Made by a program: the position numbers and the translations under genes | From: Dehalococcoidia bacterium | GTDB lineage: Bacteria; Chloroflexota; Dehalococcoidia; GIF9; AB-539-J10 | DNA length: 64,000 bases | Direction: 5' to 3' | Assembly (NCBI GenBank): GCA_030615625.1 | Contig: JAUWYX010000005.1 | Location: forward strand, 62,001 to 126,000 | In this document: positions 8,552 to 17,324 of the stretch, piece after piece | Numbering within the stretch: the stretch's first letter is position 1 | How the letters are laid out: every line of letters starts with the position of its first letter | The notes under the pieces: generated by a model | Database searches by the model: none | Told to the model about the DNA's origin: nothing | The model's input: only the letters and a program-made list of their open reading frames with translations

Positions 8552-8628
8552 TGGGGTGAACGGTGGGATTTGAACCCACGATCTCCAGGGCCACAACCTG
8601 GCGCCTTAACCACTGGGCTACGCTCACC
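8552..8628 (-). tRNA. tRNA-His (anticodon GTG), with encoded G-1 and CCA
   Basis: Read on the - strand: acceptor GTGAGCG/CGTTCAC with an extra 5' G opposite discriminator C, the tRNA-His identity feature. Anticodon stem CCAGG/CCTGG around TTGTGGC gives GTG. T-arm GTGGG-TTCAAAT-CCCAC is perfect, and the terminal CCA is encoded. It lies 10 bases from tRNA-Arg on the same strand, so the pair is probably one transcript. Confidence 0.93.
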
Positions 8629-8738
8629 ACAACCACAAATATTATACTTTACAATGGCTGTCACTTTCAATCTTGAAAGCGAGCCTTTTTGGCACTTTGT
8701 TGTGGGGGCGAAGTCAAGCTATGCAAACCCAGCAAACA

Positions 8739-8747
8739 TGCTATAAT
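8739..8747 (+). promoter_or_regulatory. Extended -10 promoter for the glycosyltransferase operon
   Basis: TGCTATAAT, a perfect extended -10 box, lies 34 bases upstream of the ATG at 8782. No good -35 element is seen, which extended -10 promoters tolerate. Confidence 0.5.
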
Positions 8748-8781
8748 TATCCGGCCTTAAAGTGCTATCCGAGTAGAAGAT

Positions 8782-10038
8782 ATGAGAATTTGCCTGCTGA
8801 CCTATAGGGGGAATCCTTACAGCGGTGGGCAAGGTATTTATATTTACTACCTATCGCGTGAGTTCCAGCGGATGGGGCATGAAGTGGAGGTAATAGCCAG
8901 TCCACCTCTCCCCGAAGTAAGCAAAGGCGTAATCCTGCACTGCCTCAAGAGCTTAAGCATATATCATCCAGACGGCTCTCTGAGAACCAATCTTCCCAAA
9001 GTAAGGAACCCTGTTGACTTATATGAACTATGTGCCACCCGCCAGGGAATGTTTGTGGAGCCTTTGACATTTAGCCTCAGAGCTTATGCCAAGCTAAGAG
9101 AGCTTTGTAAACAGCGCCGTTTCGACATTATTCATGACAATCAAAGCCTTGGCTATGGACTTCTTTTAATGAAAAGGTTAAACATACCAGTAATAGCTAC
9201 CATACACCACCCACTCCCTATAGATAGGCAAGCTGACCTGGAACAGGCGAATGAGCTGAGGGAGAGATGGAGAACCCGAAAATTCTATTCTTTCATCCAA
9301 ATGCAAGCTTTTGTATCGCGGCGGTTAGAGCGAATAATCACAGTGTCTCAAAGTGCCGCCAAAAAAACAGAACTTTTTTTTAAGGTGCCCGCTGACAAAT
9401 TAAGAGTAGTCTACAATGGCATAGATACCCAAATTTACAGTAGGAATAAAGAGGCAAGCCAGAACCGAAATGGCTTGATCATGGTCGGCAATACCGACGA
9501 TAGGAAGAAGGGGATACTTTATCTACTGAAAGCATTACAATTGCTAAGAGAGGACGGGATAAAGCTAACCATTGTAGACGATGCCGAGCGTCATTCTTTA
9601 TATGCAGATGATGCGGGGCCGTTGCCTTCATACGGTTTGAATTTGGTAAAAAAGCTCAATTTAGACGGGATGGTGCAGTTTAGCGGGCGGCTAAAGCGCG
9701 AGGAACTAGCACGACATTACTCCGCCGCCCAAATCGCAGTAGTGCCCTCCCTTTATGAAGGTTTCGGGCTACCTGCCGCTGAGGCCATGGCCTGCGGCAC
9801 CCCCGTTATAGCCACCACTGGCGGGGCACTGCCTGAGGTAGTAGGCAATGCAGGTATTCTAGTGCCTCCAGGAAGAGCTGATGCACTGGCTGCCACAATT
9901 AAACAATTGCTCAATGATAAACAGGCACAACAGCGGATGAGCGAGGCAGGGAGAAAAAGAGTGGAAGAGAAATTCAGTTGGGAGCAAGCAGCCAGAAAAA
10001 CGCTCGAGGTCTACCAAGAGGTACTGACAACAAGATGA
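8782..10038 (+). CDS. Glycosyltransferase family 4 (GT-B fold)
   Basis: 418 residues. The N-terminal acceptor domain starts MRICLLTYRGNPYSGGQGIYIYYLS, with the Gly-rich loop typical of GT4. The C-terminal nucleotide-sugar domain has VVYNGIDTQIY, VGNTDDRKKGILYLLKAL, and the E-x7-E region VPSLYEGFGLPAAEAMACGTPVIA. The donor is unknown; UDP- or GDP-activated sugars are usual. The stop overlaps the start of a SAM methyltransferase (ATGA), so the two act together, perhaps in making or modifying a surface glycan or glycolipid. Confidence 0.9.
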   Translation: MRICLLTYRGNPYSGGQGIYIYYLSREFQRMGHEVEVIASPPLPEVSKGVILHCLKSLSIYHPDGSLRTNLPKVRNPVDLYELCATRQGMFVEPLTFSLRAYAKLRELCKQRRFDIIHDNQSLGYGLLLMKRLNIPVIATIHHPLPIDRQADLEQANELRERWRTRKFYSFIQMQAFVSRRLERIITVSQSAAKKTELFFKVPADKLRVVYNGIDTQIYSRNKEASQNRNGLIMVGNTDDRKKGILYLLKALQLLREDGIKLTIVDDAERHSLYADDAGPLPSYGLNLVKKLNLDGMVQFSGRLKREELARHYSAAQIAVVPSLYEGFGLPAAEAMACGTPVIATTGGALPEVVGNAGILVPPGRADALAATIKQLLNDKQAQQRMSEAGRKRVEEKFSWEQAARKTLEVYQEVLTTR

Positions 10039-10760
10039 TTACTGTAGAACCTGACCTTTTGGGTATCAAGGATGGGGATATTACTTTAGACGCCGGCTGC
10101 GGCAATGGCAGACACTCTTGGGAAGTCTATAATAAAAATCATTCCTCCATCATCGCCTTTGATATTGATACACTGTGTATCAAAAAGAACAAGTACGTCT
10201 TAAATTCATTAAAGGAGCAAAGGAAAATTAAGGGCATCTATCATCTTCTTATTGCCAATGTGACAAAGTTGCCGTTCAAAGCTGGCACCTTTGATAAGAT
10301 TATTTGTTCTGAAGTTCTGGAGCATATTCCCGAAGACAAGAGCGCAGTTGAGGAATTGATTAGAGTACTGAGCAAAGATGGTACCATTGGGATTAGCGTG
10401 CCTCATTACTTGGCTGAATCTATTTGTTGGAGGTTATCTGGAGATTACTATGGTTTCCCCGGTGGGCATATCAGAAAATACAAAACTCGGGAACTTCTCG
10501 ATCTTGTGGATAGTGCTGGCTTATCCGTTTATACTATTCGCCACAAGCATGCCCTTCACTCTTTTTACTGGGTACTTCGCTGTGTTTTCGGGGTCAAAAA
10601 AGAAAATGCCCCAATCCCTTTCCTCTATAACAGGTTCCTGAACTGGGACTTACGCACTAACCATAGGTTCTTCCGTTGGTTGGAAGACCTATTAAATCAC
10701 TTGTGCCCCAAGAGTGTCGCCATCTATGCCAGGAAAAAAGAATATGTCCCCTCAGAATAA
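10035..10760 (+). CDS. SAM-dependent methyltransferase (class I)
   Basis: The ATG at 10035 overlaps the stop of the glycosyltransferase by 4 bases and is preferred to the in-frame ATG at 9978 inside that gene. This gives 241 residues. Motif I is TLDAGCGNGRHSWEV; the acidic motif II is IAFDIDTLC; motif IV/post-I is FDKIICSEVLEHIPEDKSA, typical of UbiE/Methyltransf_11 proteins. The C-terminal half (YGFPGGHIRKYKTRELLDLV) matches the layout of methyltransferases found beside glycosyltransferases in envelope gene clusters. Substrate unknown; a lipid or glycan is inferred from the coupling. Confidence 0.85.
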   Translation: MITVEPDLLGIKDGDITLDAGCGNGRHSWEVYNKNHSSIIAFDIDTLCIKKNKYVLNSLKEQRKIKGIYHLLIANVTKLPFKAGTFDKIICSEVLEHIPEDKSAVEELIRVLSKDGTIGISVPHYLAESICWRLSGDYYGFPGGHIRKYKTRELLDLVDSAGLSVYTIRHKHALHSFYWVLRCVFGVKKENAPIPFLYNRFLNWDLRTNHRFFRWLEDLLNHLCPKSVAIYARKKEYVPSE

Positions 10761-11089
10761 CATCGCTTTATCCAATTGCCTCAGTTTTCAAGACGCGAAT
10801 TAGCTGCCTAGAGTCAAAGTGCTCTCCGTCCATCCACGGCCTCTTTTTCTTCAAGTTCGTGAAGGTAAGAAGCAATGGATTTTGCTGCGTTCCTTTAGAC
10901 CAATCGTCTTTGACAAGTATGGACTTACAACTTTAGCCAGTTTTTTATCAAGAAATGAGTTGAGCAGGAGCCAAAAATAGACACGAAGTAGCCTCACACG
11001 GCTCCCAGGGGTCGGGACGTCCGTCTCACGCAGGAAAGTCAGAGGCTCAAGTCCTCTACCGCCCGCCAAAAAGTCTCTCCAGCTTCTGG
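10761..11089. other. Intergenic region, no gene seen
   Basis: No convincing reading frame. The right end holds the tRNA 3'-end-like sequence described separately. Confidence 0.5.
11035..11068 (+). other. tRNA 3'-end-like fragment (T-arm, acceptor strand, CCA)
   Basis: AGAGG-CTCAAGT-CCTCT forms a perfect T-stem with a T-like loop, followed by an 11-base acceptor-like strand ending CCGCCCGCCA, so CCA is encoded. No 5' acceptor partner (a GGGCGG-like strand) is found in the 280 bases upstream, so this is not a whole tRNA. It may be a tRNA remnant or old attachment site. Confidence 0.35.
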
Positions 11090-11275
11090 CTAAGTAAAAT
11101 AGGCAATAAGCGCTACTACCCCTATTATGATGAACCAGATGCCCACCAGATAATTGAGGATTTTAGGAAAAATCATTACGATGATACCGAAGATAAGGGT
11201 GATGATTCCTCCAATAAGCCCCAATTGACCCAATTTTGGTAATGAATCAAGAAAACCAAGCGCCATAGGTTCCAT
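11090..11275 (-). CDS. Small membrane protein, DUF3096-like
   Basis: 61 residues with an excellent SD sequence (AGGAGGTGATAATCT before the ATG). Two hydrophobic segments flank a short turn: IGGIITLIFGIIVMIFPKIL, then NYLVGIWFIIIGVVALIAYF. The phrase GI-hydrophobic-FPK-LNYLVGIW is characteristic of DUF3096 proteins. Function unknown. It is divergent from apgM with an inverted repeat between them. Confidence 0.7.
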   Translation of the reverse strand: MEPMALGFLDSLPKLGQLGLIGGIITLIFGIIVMIFPKILNYLVGIWFIIIGVVALIAYFT

Positions 11276-11335
11276 AGATTATCACCTCCTGTAATTGAAT
11301 TGTCACTAGTATGATATGAAAACAAGTATTTCGTC

Positions 11336-11355
11336 AATAGGTATGTTCACCTATT
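11336..11355. promoter_or_regulatory. Inverted repeat in divergent intergenic region
   Basis: AATAGGT-ATGTTC-ACCTATT: 7-bp perfect arms with a 6-base centre, between the divergent DUF3096 and apgM genes. Possible operator; no regulator gene is adjacent. Confidence 0.35.
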
Positions 11356-11407
11356 ACTATCAAGCGGGTTTTGTCTCGGTAGAGTCGGGACAAACTTGAA
11401 CTTGGCT

Positions 11408-12640
11408 ATGCCTCCGAGTAAAATAACAAATACCATGATTGGATTTGAGCACATGAAGAAAATATCCCGGACATCTCCGTCTAAAATAGTGCTTTTGGTG
11501 ATAGACGGCGTAGGCGGTTTACCTCATGCCAAAACCGGTAAAACAGAACTGGAGTCAGCCAGAAAGCCCAACCTGACTCGCATAGCCAGGGACTCCCTTT
11601 GCGGGCTCATTGACCCTGTTGGCCCAGGAATTACGCCGGGGAGTGCGCCAGGTCACCTGGCAATCTTTGGCTATGACCCTGTCAAATATAATATCGGACG
11701 AGGAGTCGTGGAAGCTCTGGGAATAGATTTAGAACTAAAGCCAGACGATATCGCGGCCAGAGGTAATTTCTGCACCGTTGACAACAAGGGAATCATTATC
11801 GACAGGAGGGCAGGACGGCTTTCCACAGATAAAAGTACCGAGTTATGCCGCTTATTGAATAATATCGCCATAGATGGCGCTGAGATTTCCGTGCTGCCTG
11901 TGAAAGAACATAGATTTGCGCTCATCCTCCGCGGCGAAGCTTTATCTCCTGAGTTAGCAGATTCTGACCCCCAGCAAGTAGGGCTAGCCCCCAAAAAGAT
12001 AGAGGCGTTATCGCCGCAGGCACAGGGAACCGCGGAAATTGCCAACGAATTCGTTTCTCAAGCAAGAAGCCTCTTACAAGGTGAAACCCCCGCCAACATA
12101 GTGCTTCTGCGCGGATTCTCCCGCCGCCCCGACATCCCCTCCATATCTGAAATCTACAAATTAAAGCCGGCAGCCATCGCCACGTATCCTATGTACCGGG
12201 GACTGGCCAGGTTGGTGGGGATGCAAGTATTACCAGGGGGTGAAAGCATAACAGAGCAACTGAACAGCCTGCGTCGCTACTATGCCGATTACGATTTTTT
12301 CTTCGTCCATTTTAAGAACACCGATGCCAGAGGGGAGGACGGCAACTTCCGGGCTAAAGTTCAGGCCATTGAGGAACTTGATAATGCCCTCCCCAGCTTG
12401 CTCAGCTTAGGCCCGGAGGTCCTGATTATTACTGGAGACCACTCTACCCCCGCAACTTTAGCCATGCATAGCTGGCATCCAGTCCCTTTCATGCTAAAGT
12501 CCAAATGGTGCCGCCCCGATAATGTCGCTGAGTTCTCGGAACAAGCCTGCCTTGCTGGTGGTATGGGGCGTTTTCCAGCTACGGAAATCATGCCCTTAGC
12601 TATGGCTAATGCTTTAAAACTGGATAAGTTTGGCGCCTAA
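11408..12640 (+). CDS. apgM: 2,3-bisphosphoglycerate-independent phosphoglycerate mutase, archaeal type
   Basis: About 410 residues. Interconverts 3- and 2-phosphoglycerate in glycolysis/gluconeogenesis. Alkaline-phosphatase-fold features are seen: IVLLVIDGVGGLP (metal Asp), the phosphoserine region GITPGSAPGHLAIFGYDP, VHFKNTDARGEDGNF, and LIITGDHSTPATLAMHSWHPVPFML (metal Asp and His). The archaeal family is about 400 residues, shorter than GpmI. The start is uncertain: ATGs at 11408, 11435 and 11453 and a TTG at 11396 are in frame and none has a clear SD sequence; homology begins near 11490. Confidence 0.9.
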   Translation: MPPSKITNTMIGFEHMKKISRTSPSKIVLLVIDGVGGLPHAKTGKTELESARKPNLTRIARDSLCGLIDPVGPGITPGSAPGHLAIFGYDPVKYNIGRGVVEALGIDLELKPDDIAARGNFCTVDNKGIIIDRRAGRLSTDKSTELCRLLNNIAIDGAEISVLPVKEHRFALILRGEALSPELADSDPQQVGLAPKKIEALSPQAQGTAEIANEFVSQARSLLQGETPANIVLLRGFSRRPDIPSISEIYKLKPAAIATYPMYRGLARLVGMQVLPGGESITEQLNSLRRYYADYDFFFVHFKNTDARGEDGNFRAKVQAIEELDNALPSLLSLGPEVLIITGDHSTPATLAMHSWHPVPFMLKSKWCRPDNVAEFSEQACLAGGMGRFPATEIMPLAMANALKLDKFGA

Positions 12641-12750
12641 AGAAAATCAAAAGTCAAAGGTCAAAAGTCAAAATTACAACTCAAAATGCAAAACTTTTAA
12701 CTTTTGCTTTGTCAATTTGCATTTTTATTTTTGCTTTTTGCATTTTAGAC
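12641..12750. repeat. AT-rich dispersed repeat, copy 1
   Basis: Intergenic tract of short phrases such as GGTCAAAAGTCAAAATTAC and AACTCAAAATGCAAAAC, followed by TTTGCTTTGTCAATTTGC. Related tracts occur at about 19455, 19870, 21545 and 38275, some inverted. It lies between the convergent apgM and ftsK genes. Confidence 0.6.
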
Positions 12751-12778
12751 GGATTTGCTCAGGATTTACTAGCCGGGC

Positions 12779-14905
12779 TTAGCTTTCTCGCTCGGGCTGA
12801 GCCGCCTCCACCAAACCTGCTTGTTGCAGTGCTTCCATAAGGCGGGCAGCTCTAGGATAGCCAATACGAAGACGGCGCTGTAAGAAAGAAGTGGAGATAT
12901 GTTTATGCTCTTGTGCCAGGCGCTTTGCCTCTCCCAAAAGAGGGTCGGGGGGAGCAGCTATCTGGGCACTTAAGGGGCGCTCAGCCACCTCATCAAAGTC
13001 GACAGAGCTCATCTCAATCTGCCGCTGGTTTCCCCAGAAATACACCAATCTCTCGATCTCAACATCAGCAACAAAGCTTCCTTGAAGACGTTTAGGCTTG
13101 CTAGCTTCAGTAGGCATGTAGAGCATATCCCCTCTACCTAGCAATTTCTCAGCACCTACCATGTCAAGTATGGTCCTGGAATCTACGTGAGAAGTGACTG
13201 CGAAACTAATGCGGGTAGGAAAGTTAGCTTTAATAAGCCCAGTAATTACATCTACTGAAGGGCGTTGTGTAGCTACGACGAGATGAATGCCTGTAGCCCG
13301 AGACAATTGAGCTAACCGACAAAGCGCATGTTCCACCTCATCGAAAGCTGTCATCATTAAATCAGCCAGCTCATCGATGATGAGCACTAAATATGGCAAC
13401 TCTTCTCCAGGTGAGCGGTCTTTATTATAACCCTCAATATTGCGTGCTCCCGCCTGAGCAAACTGACGATATCGACTATCCATCTCCTGACTAAGCCATC
13501 TTAAAGCTTTTATCGCCTTATCAGTATCCACAACCACAGGAGCAAGTAGATGGGGCACTCCATTAAAAGTCACTAACTCCACCCTCTTGGGGTCAACCAT
13601 GATGAACCGAACGTCGTCGGGGCTGTTGTGTAAAAGCAAGCAACAAATAACAGAATTAATACACACAGTTTTACCACTGCCAGTAGCTCCAGCGATAAGC
13701 AAATGTGGCATCCTGGTTAGGTCTGCTGCCATCGCCTCACCACCAGCACCTTTACCCAAAGCGATAGCTAGCTTGGAGCGGGCTTTAATCTTCTGAAAAG
13801 CAGCGCTCTCTATCGCACTGCGAAGGGCAACTGAGCCAAACACAGTGTTAGGAACCTCAATACCCACCACCGATGCCCCGGGCACGGGAGCCTCAATCCT
13901 GATGCTGGAAGCAGCTAGGGCTAAAGCTAAATCATTGCCCAAAGAGGTAATGCGTTCTACCCTTACCCTGGTTCTGGATACTTCTTCCGATTTCGTTTCA
14001 TAGCTACCATTCCTCCCCTTTTCGCGTACTTCTCTATATTTTCTGTCCCAACCAGGCTCAACACCAAACTGTGTCACGGTAGGCCCTATATTTATCTGCA
14101 CAACCTTGGCTTCTACACCATAGCTCGCTAGAGCTTCCTCAATCAATCGGGCTCGCTGGTCAATGTCTGCCCTGTCCAATTTCACCTCAGCTGGCTTATC
14201 CAAGATATCAATCGGTGGAAGATGCCACCCCCCGGGGGTGAGAATTGGTTCGTGCTCTGATTGCCACACGGGGGGAGAAGGAAGTAGAGCAGGCCTTGCC
14301 TCCAGTTCATTAACTGCCCCTACTTCAGAGGAGGTCGCTGCAAGAGGAATAGCTTTAGCAGGAGCTCGCCGGGGGAAGATGACCTTGGGACGGAGTTGGA
14401 AAACTCTGGTCAAGAGACGCCAGCTATTCTTAGCAGCGCTCCAAGACTTCCGAGGGCTGACAAAAATAATACCCAGAAGGACAAGTCCGGCTACCCGAAG
14501 TCCTCCCACGATATTAGAGGCACCTATTATGCTTTGCCCGAATGTGCCTCCCAGTGTGGCTTGCCTCAAAATACCTTCCCCAGGGAAGAAAGAAAGAATT
14601 CCCCATACAGCAAAAGCCAGGCTAATGCCCCCAAGAACCCAATTCCACCTATGTTTCGCAATAGAGAACTGCCGCCGCCATGCCACCCAGACCAGCGAGC
14701 CCAAAGCGATGGCTATTATTATTATTCCATAACCAAACAATGCGAGCATGCCTTCCCATAACACATACAGCAAGACTACTATTACGCCAATTAAGATAAG
14801 CCTTCGTACCACTGGTGAAGCGATGAAGCTAAAGAATCGCTTCCCTGCTGGCCGGCTTTCTTTTGCCTTCCGCCTCGGCTTAGACCTACTTCTTGCTTTA
14901 GCCAC
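12779..14905 (-). CDS. ftsK: DNA translocase FtsK/SpoIIIE
   Basis: 708 residues. Hexameric ATPase that pumps chromosome ends through the division septum. A basic N-terminus is followed by about four membrane helices (residues 35-165), a linker, then the motor: alpha region DRADIDQRARLIEEALASYG, Walker A GATGSGKT, Walker B LVLIIDELADLMM, and ATQRPSVDVITGLIKANFPT. The C-terminal gamma winged helix (residues 640-700; STSFLQRRLRIGYPRAARLM) would read polar DNA motifs. The linker is short compared with E. coli FtsK, as in SpoIIIE-like forms. The gene starts 12 bases after the RNase J gene and is probably co-transcribed with it. Confidence 0.95.
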   Translation of the reverse strand: MAKARSRSKPRRKAKESRPAGKRFFSFIASPVVRRLILIGVIVVLLYVLWEGMLALFGYGIIIIAIALGSLVWVAWRRQFSIAKHRWNWVLGGISLAFAVWGILSFFPGEGILRQATLGGTFGQSIIGASNIVGGLRVAGLVLLGIIFVSPRKSWSAAKNSWRLLTRVFQLRPKVIFPRRAPAKAIPLAATSSEVGAVNELEARPALLPSPPVWQSEHEPILTPGGWHLPPIDILDKPAEVKLDRADIDQRARLIEEALASYGVEAKVVQINIGPTVTQFGVEPGWDRKYREVREKGRNGSYETKSEEVSRTRVRVERITSLGNDLALALAASSIRIEAPVPGASVVGIEVPNTVFGSVALRSAIESAAFQKIKARSKLAIALGKGAGGEAMAADLTRMPHLLIAGATGSGKTVCINSVICCLLLHNSPDDVRFIMVDPKRVELVTFNGVPHLLAPVVVDTDKAIKALRWLSQEMDSRYRQFAQAGARNIEGYNKDRSPGEELPYLVLIIDELADLMMTAFDEVEHALCRLAQLSRATGIHLVVATQRPSVDVITGLIKANFPTRISFAVTSHVDSRTILDMVGAEKLLGRGDMLYMPTEASKPKRLQGSFVADVEIERLVYFWGNQRQIEMSSVDFDEVAERPLSAQIAAPPDPLLGEAKRLAQEHKHISTSFLQRRLRIGYPRAARLMEALQQAGLVEAAQPERES

Positions 14906-14917
14906 GGATTTATGCCC

Positions 14918-16621
14918 CTAGCTCGTCGTCTTCCTCTGGGTTTTCCCTACCTCCACAACCACAGGAATGATGACAGGACGACGATGAATTCGTTCATAAA
15001 AGAATCTGCTCAGGGAATCCTTTACTTTGGCATCAACGAAGCTTGGTTCAACCAAGCGTCTTCTAGAAGTGAATGTTTTTTCTTTCTCTAAAGCAGCTAG
15101 CACCACATCCCGGCCTTTCTCAATCAATGTCTGTCCCTCTCCAGCATCAACAAAGCCTCGCGTTATAATACGTGGCTTTTCAGCTAGTTTACCACTTTCA
15201 GCATCAACAGCAATGGTCACCACAACGACGCCGTCTCGCGAAAGTAATTTGCGGTCCCGAAGCACAACGCCATCCAGCTCGCCTGTTATCAGGCCGCTTA
15301 CATAGATAACTCCGACATGGGTTCTAGCAACCACCTTTCCTGAATCTTGCCCGAGCTCAAGCACATCCCCGTCCTCAAGGACAAAAATGTTATCTTTGGG
15401 TATGCCCATAGTTTGAGCTAAGCTGGCATGCAAGCTTAAATGGCGATACTCACCATGAACAGGCACAAAGAATTTAGGCTTAACCAAACTAAGCAAAAGC
15501 TTCAACTCCTCTTGACTACCATGCCCGTGGACATGAACTTGAGCCAGCTTGTTATAAATTACATTGGCACCTTGACGGAAAAGGCTGTCTGTAGTCTTGC
15601 TAACCAATGTCTCATTGCCGGGAATAGGAGTTGCTGAAATCACCACGGTGTCGCCAGGGACTATCTGAACTCGACTACTGGGGTCGCGATTAGCCATGCG
15701 CACCAAGGCGGAGGTGGGCTCACCTTGACTTCCCGTGCTCAATACGATAACTCGATTGTGAGGCAACGTCTTAAGTTCGTCCAAGCGACAAATAATGCCG
15801 GGGGGAGCAGTAAGATAACCCGTTTTCAATGCCATGCTCACTATCTCCTTCATGCTTCGCCCGATGATAAATACACGGCGACCATGTTTAACGGCAACAT
15901 CAAACACTTGCTGCACGCGAGATATGAGAGAGGCAAATGTAGTTACGATTACCCTCCCCTTTGCCTCGCTTACAATCCGATCTAAAGTATCTCTAACCAC
16001 CCTCTCAGAAGGAGTATATCCAGGAAGCTCGGCATAGGTGGAGTCAGAAAGAAGAAGCAAAACACCTTTTGCCCCTAGCGAAGCTAATTGGTTAAAGTTA
16101 GTAGCCTCGCAAATGACCGGGGTATAATCGATCTTAAAATCACCACTGTGAACTACAATTCCCAGGGGAGTGTGAATTATCAGCCCTACACAATCAGGAA
16201 TACTATGGCAAACAGAGAAAAACTCTATTGTGAAATTACCTAGTGTAATCCTGCTCCCGGGGCTAACTAAATTCAATTTTGCGTCAGTTTTCACCCCTCG
16301 TTGCTTGAGCTCCACAAGAATCAGCTCTCGCGTGAACTTGGTAGCATAAATGGGAGGGGCGATGCGAGATAAAACGTAAGGCAGCGCCCCAATGTGGTCT
16401 TCGTGCCCATGAGTAATCACTATCCCCCTTAAATTTCTCTGTCTCGCTAAAAGATAGCTAATATCTGGGATAAGCAAGTCAACTCCCAGCATCTCTTCGC
16501 TGGGGAACATAAGTCCAGCATCAATGACGATGATGTCATTGCCATATTCCAGTGCCATCATGTTCTTACCGATTTCACCTAATCCGCCTAGAGGGATGAC
16601 TCTTAATTTATGTTTTGGCAT
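14918..16621 (-). CDS. rnj: Ribonuclease J
   Basis: 567 residues, the usual RNase J length. A metallo-beta-lactamase/beta-CASP endo- and 5'-exoribonuclease for mRNA decay and rRNA maturation. The zinc motif is GIVITHGHEDHIGALPYVL; further metal ligands are in VCHSIPDCVGLIIHT and VVHSGDFKIDYTP. The beta-CASP region includes FASLISRVQQV and VLSTGSQGEPTSAL; VHVHGHGSQEELKLLL and FFVPVHGEYRHL supply the last His residues. A C-terminal domain (from about residue 450) is present. First gene of an apparent rnj-ftsK pair; GAAAGGAAAAACC precedes the ATG. Confidence 0.95.
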   Translation of the reverse strand: MPKHKLRVIPLGGLGEIGKNMMALEYGNDIIVIDAGLMFPSEEMLGVDLLIPDISYLLARQRNLRGIVITHGHEDHIGALPYVLSRIAPPIYATKFTRELILVELKQRGVKTDAKLNLVSPGSRITLGNFTIEFFSVCHSIPDCVGLIIHTPLGIVVHSGDFKIDYTPVICEATNFNQLASLGAKGVLLLLSDSTYAELPGYTPSERVVRDTLDRIVSEAKGRVIVTTFASLISRVQQVFDVAVKHGRRVFIIGRSMKEIVSMALKTGYLTAPPGIICRLDELKTLPHNRVIVLSTGSQGEPTSALVRMANRDPSSRVQIVPGDTVVISATPIPGNETLVSKTTDSLFRQGANVIYNKLAQVHVHGHGSQEELKLLLSLVKPKFFVPVHGEYRHLSLHASLAQTMGIPKDNIFVLEDGDVLELGQDSGKVVARTHVGVIYVSGLITGELDGVVLRDRKLLSRDGVVVVTIAVDAESGKLAEKPRIITRGFVDAGEGQTLIEKGRDVVLAALEKEKTFTSRRRLVEPSFVDAKVKDSLSRFFYERIHRRPVIIPVVVEVGKTQRKTTS

Positions 16622-16654
16622 GGTTTTTCCTTTCCTTTCATTCAGGACATGGTT

Positions 16655-17251
16655 CTAAAACAAGCTTAATTGTTGAGATTCAACTTCATCTTGAGGCAGG
16701 TCTTTACCTTGGGCTAATATCTGCGGAATCCTGAGCATATCCGCTTCGATGGTCCGGCGCAGAGAGCCTTGATGGAGAGCCGCCGCAGGATGATACATGG
16801 GGTAATAAATGACTCCTCCCAAGTTTCGCGGCTTCCCATGAATCTTTCCTATGCTCTCATTGGGGAAATATCGAGCTAGAGAGTAACGTCCCAAAGTAAT
16901 AATCATTTGGGGGTGAATTATCTCTATTTGACGGTCAAGCCATTTGCGGCAACTTTGTATCTCTGCTGGTAGCGGGTCTCGGTTTTGGGGCGGACGGCAC
17001 TTAATCACATTAGCAATATAAACTTCTTCCCGCCGTAAACCAATTGAGGCTAACAGTTGATCCAAAAACTGCCCTGCTGGCCCGACGAAAGGACGCCCTT
17101 GCTGGTCTTCGTGCCACCCTGGTGCCTCACCTATAAAAAGTAAGTCCGCGTCCTCGGCCCCCTCACCAGGTACCACCTTAGTGCGATACTTAGCTAGCTC
17201 ACAATCCCGGCAAGCTATAATTTCCTCACAAAGCTGAGCTAAAGCTGACAT
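16655..17251 (-). CDS. Uracil-DNA glycosylase, type 4 (iron-sulfur)
   Basis: 198 residues. Removes uracil from deaminated DNA. Motif A is GEAPGWHEDQQGRPFVGPAGQFLD, motif B YHPAAALHQ. The four cluster cysteines are at about 14 and 17 (IACRDCELA), 85 (VIKCRPPQNRDP) and 101 (IQSCRKWLD), as in Thermotoga-type family 4 enzymes. It lies 33 bases upstream of rnj on the same strand. Family 4 is common in thermophiles, archaea and Chloroflexota. Confidence 0.93.
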   Translation of the reverse strand: MSALAQLCEEIIACRDCELAKYRTKVVPGEGAEDADLLFIGEAPGWHEDQQGRPFVGPAGQFLDQLLASIGLRREEVYIANVIKCRPPQNRDPLPAEIQSCRKWLDRQIEIIHPQMIITLGRYSLARYFPNESIGKIHGKPRNLGGVIYYPMYHPAAALHQGSLRRTIEADMLRIPQILAQGKDLPQDEVESQQLSLF

Positions 17252-17324
17252 CTAATTCGATGGTAGCATATCTACCTTTGTCGGTCAATTTGGACTCTTG
17301 CTAGATCAGGACTGCTCAACTTAT

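Noticed and set aside
8375-8670. Reading frames across the tRNA pair (GGRGFKS, GSWVQIP peptides)
   Set aside because: They are antisense translations of tRNA-Arg and tRNA-His.
11020-11068. RNase P RNA or SRP RNA
   Set aside because: GGAAAGTC...GGCTC resembles an RNase P conserved stretch, but none of the other conserved regions follow and the sequence goes into a tRNA-like 3' end.
10851-11069. 72-residue - strand frame beginning MAGGRGLEPLT
   Set aside because: This type of peptide arises from reading antisense through tRNA T-arms; it has no SD sequence.
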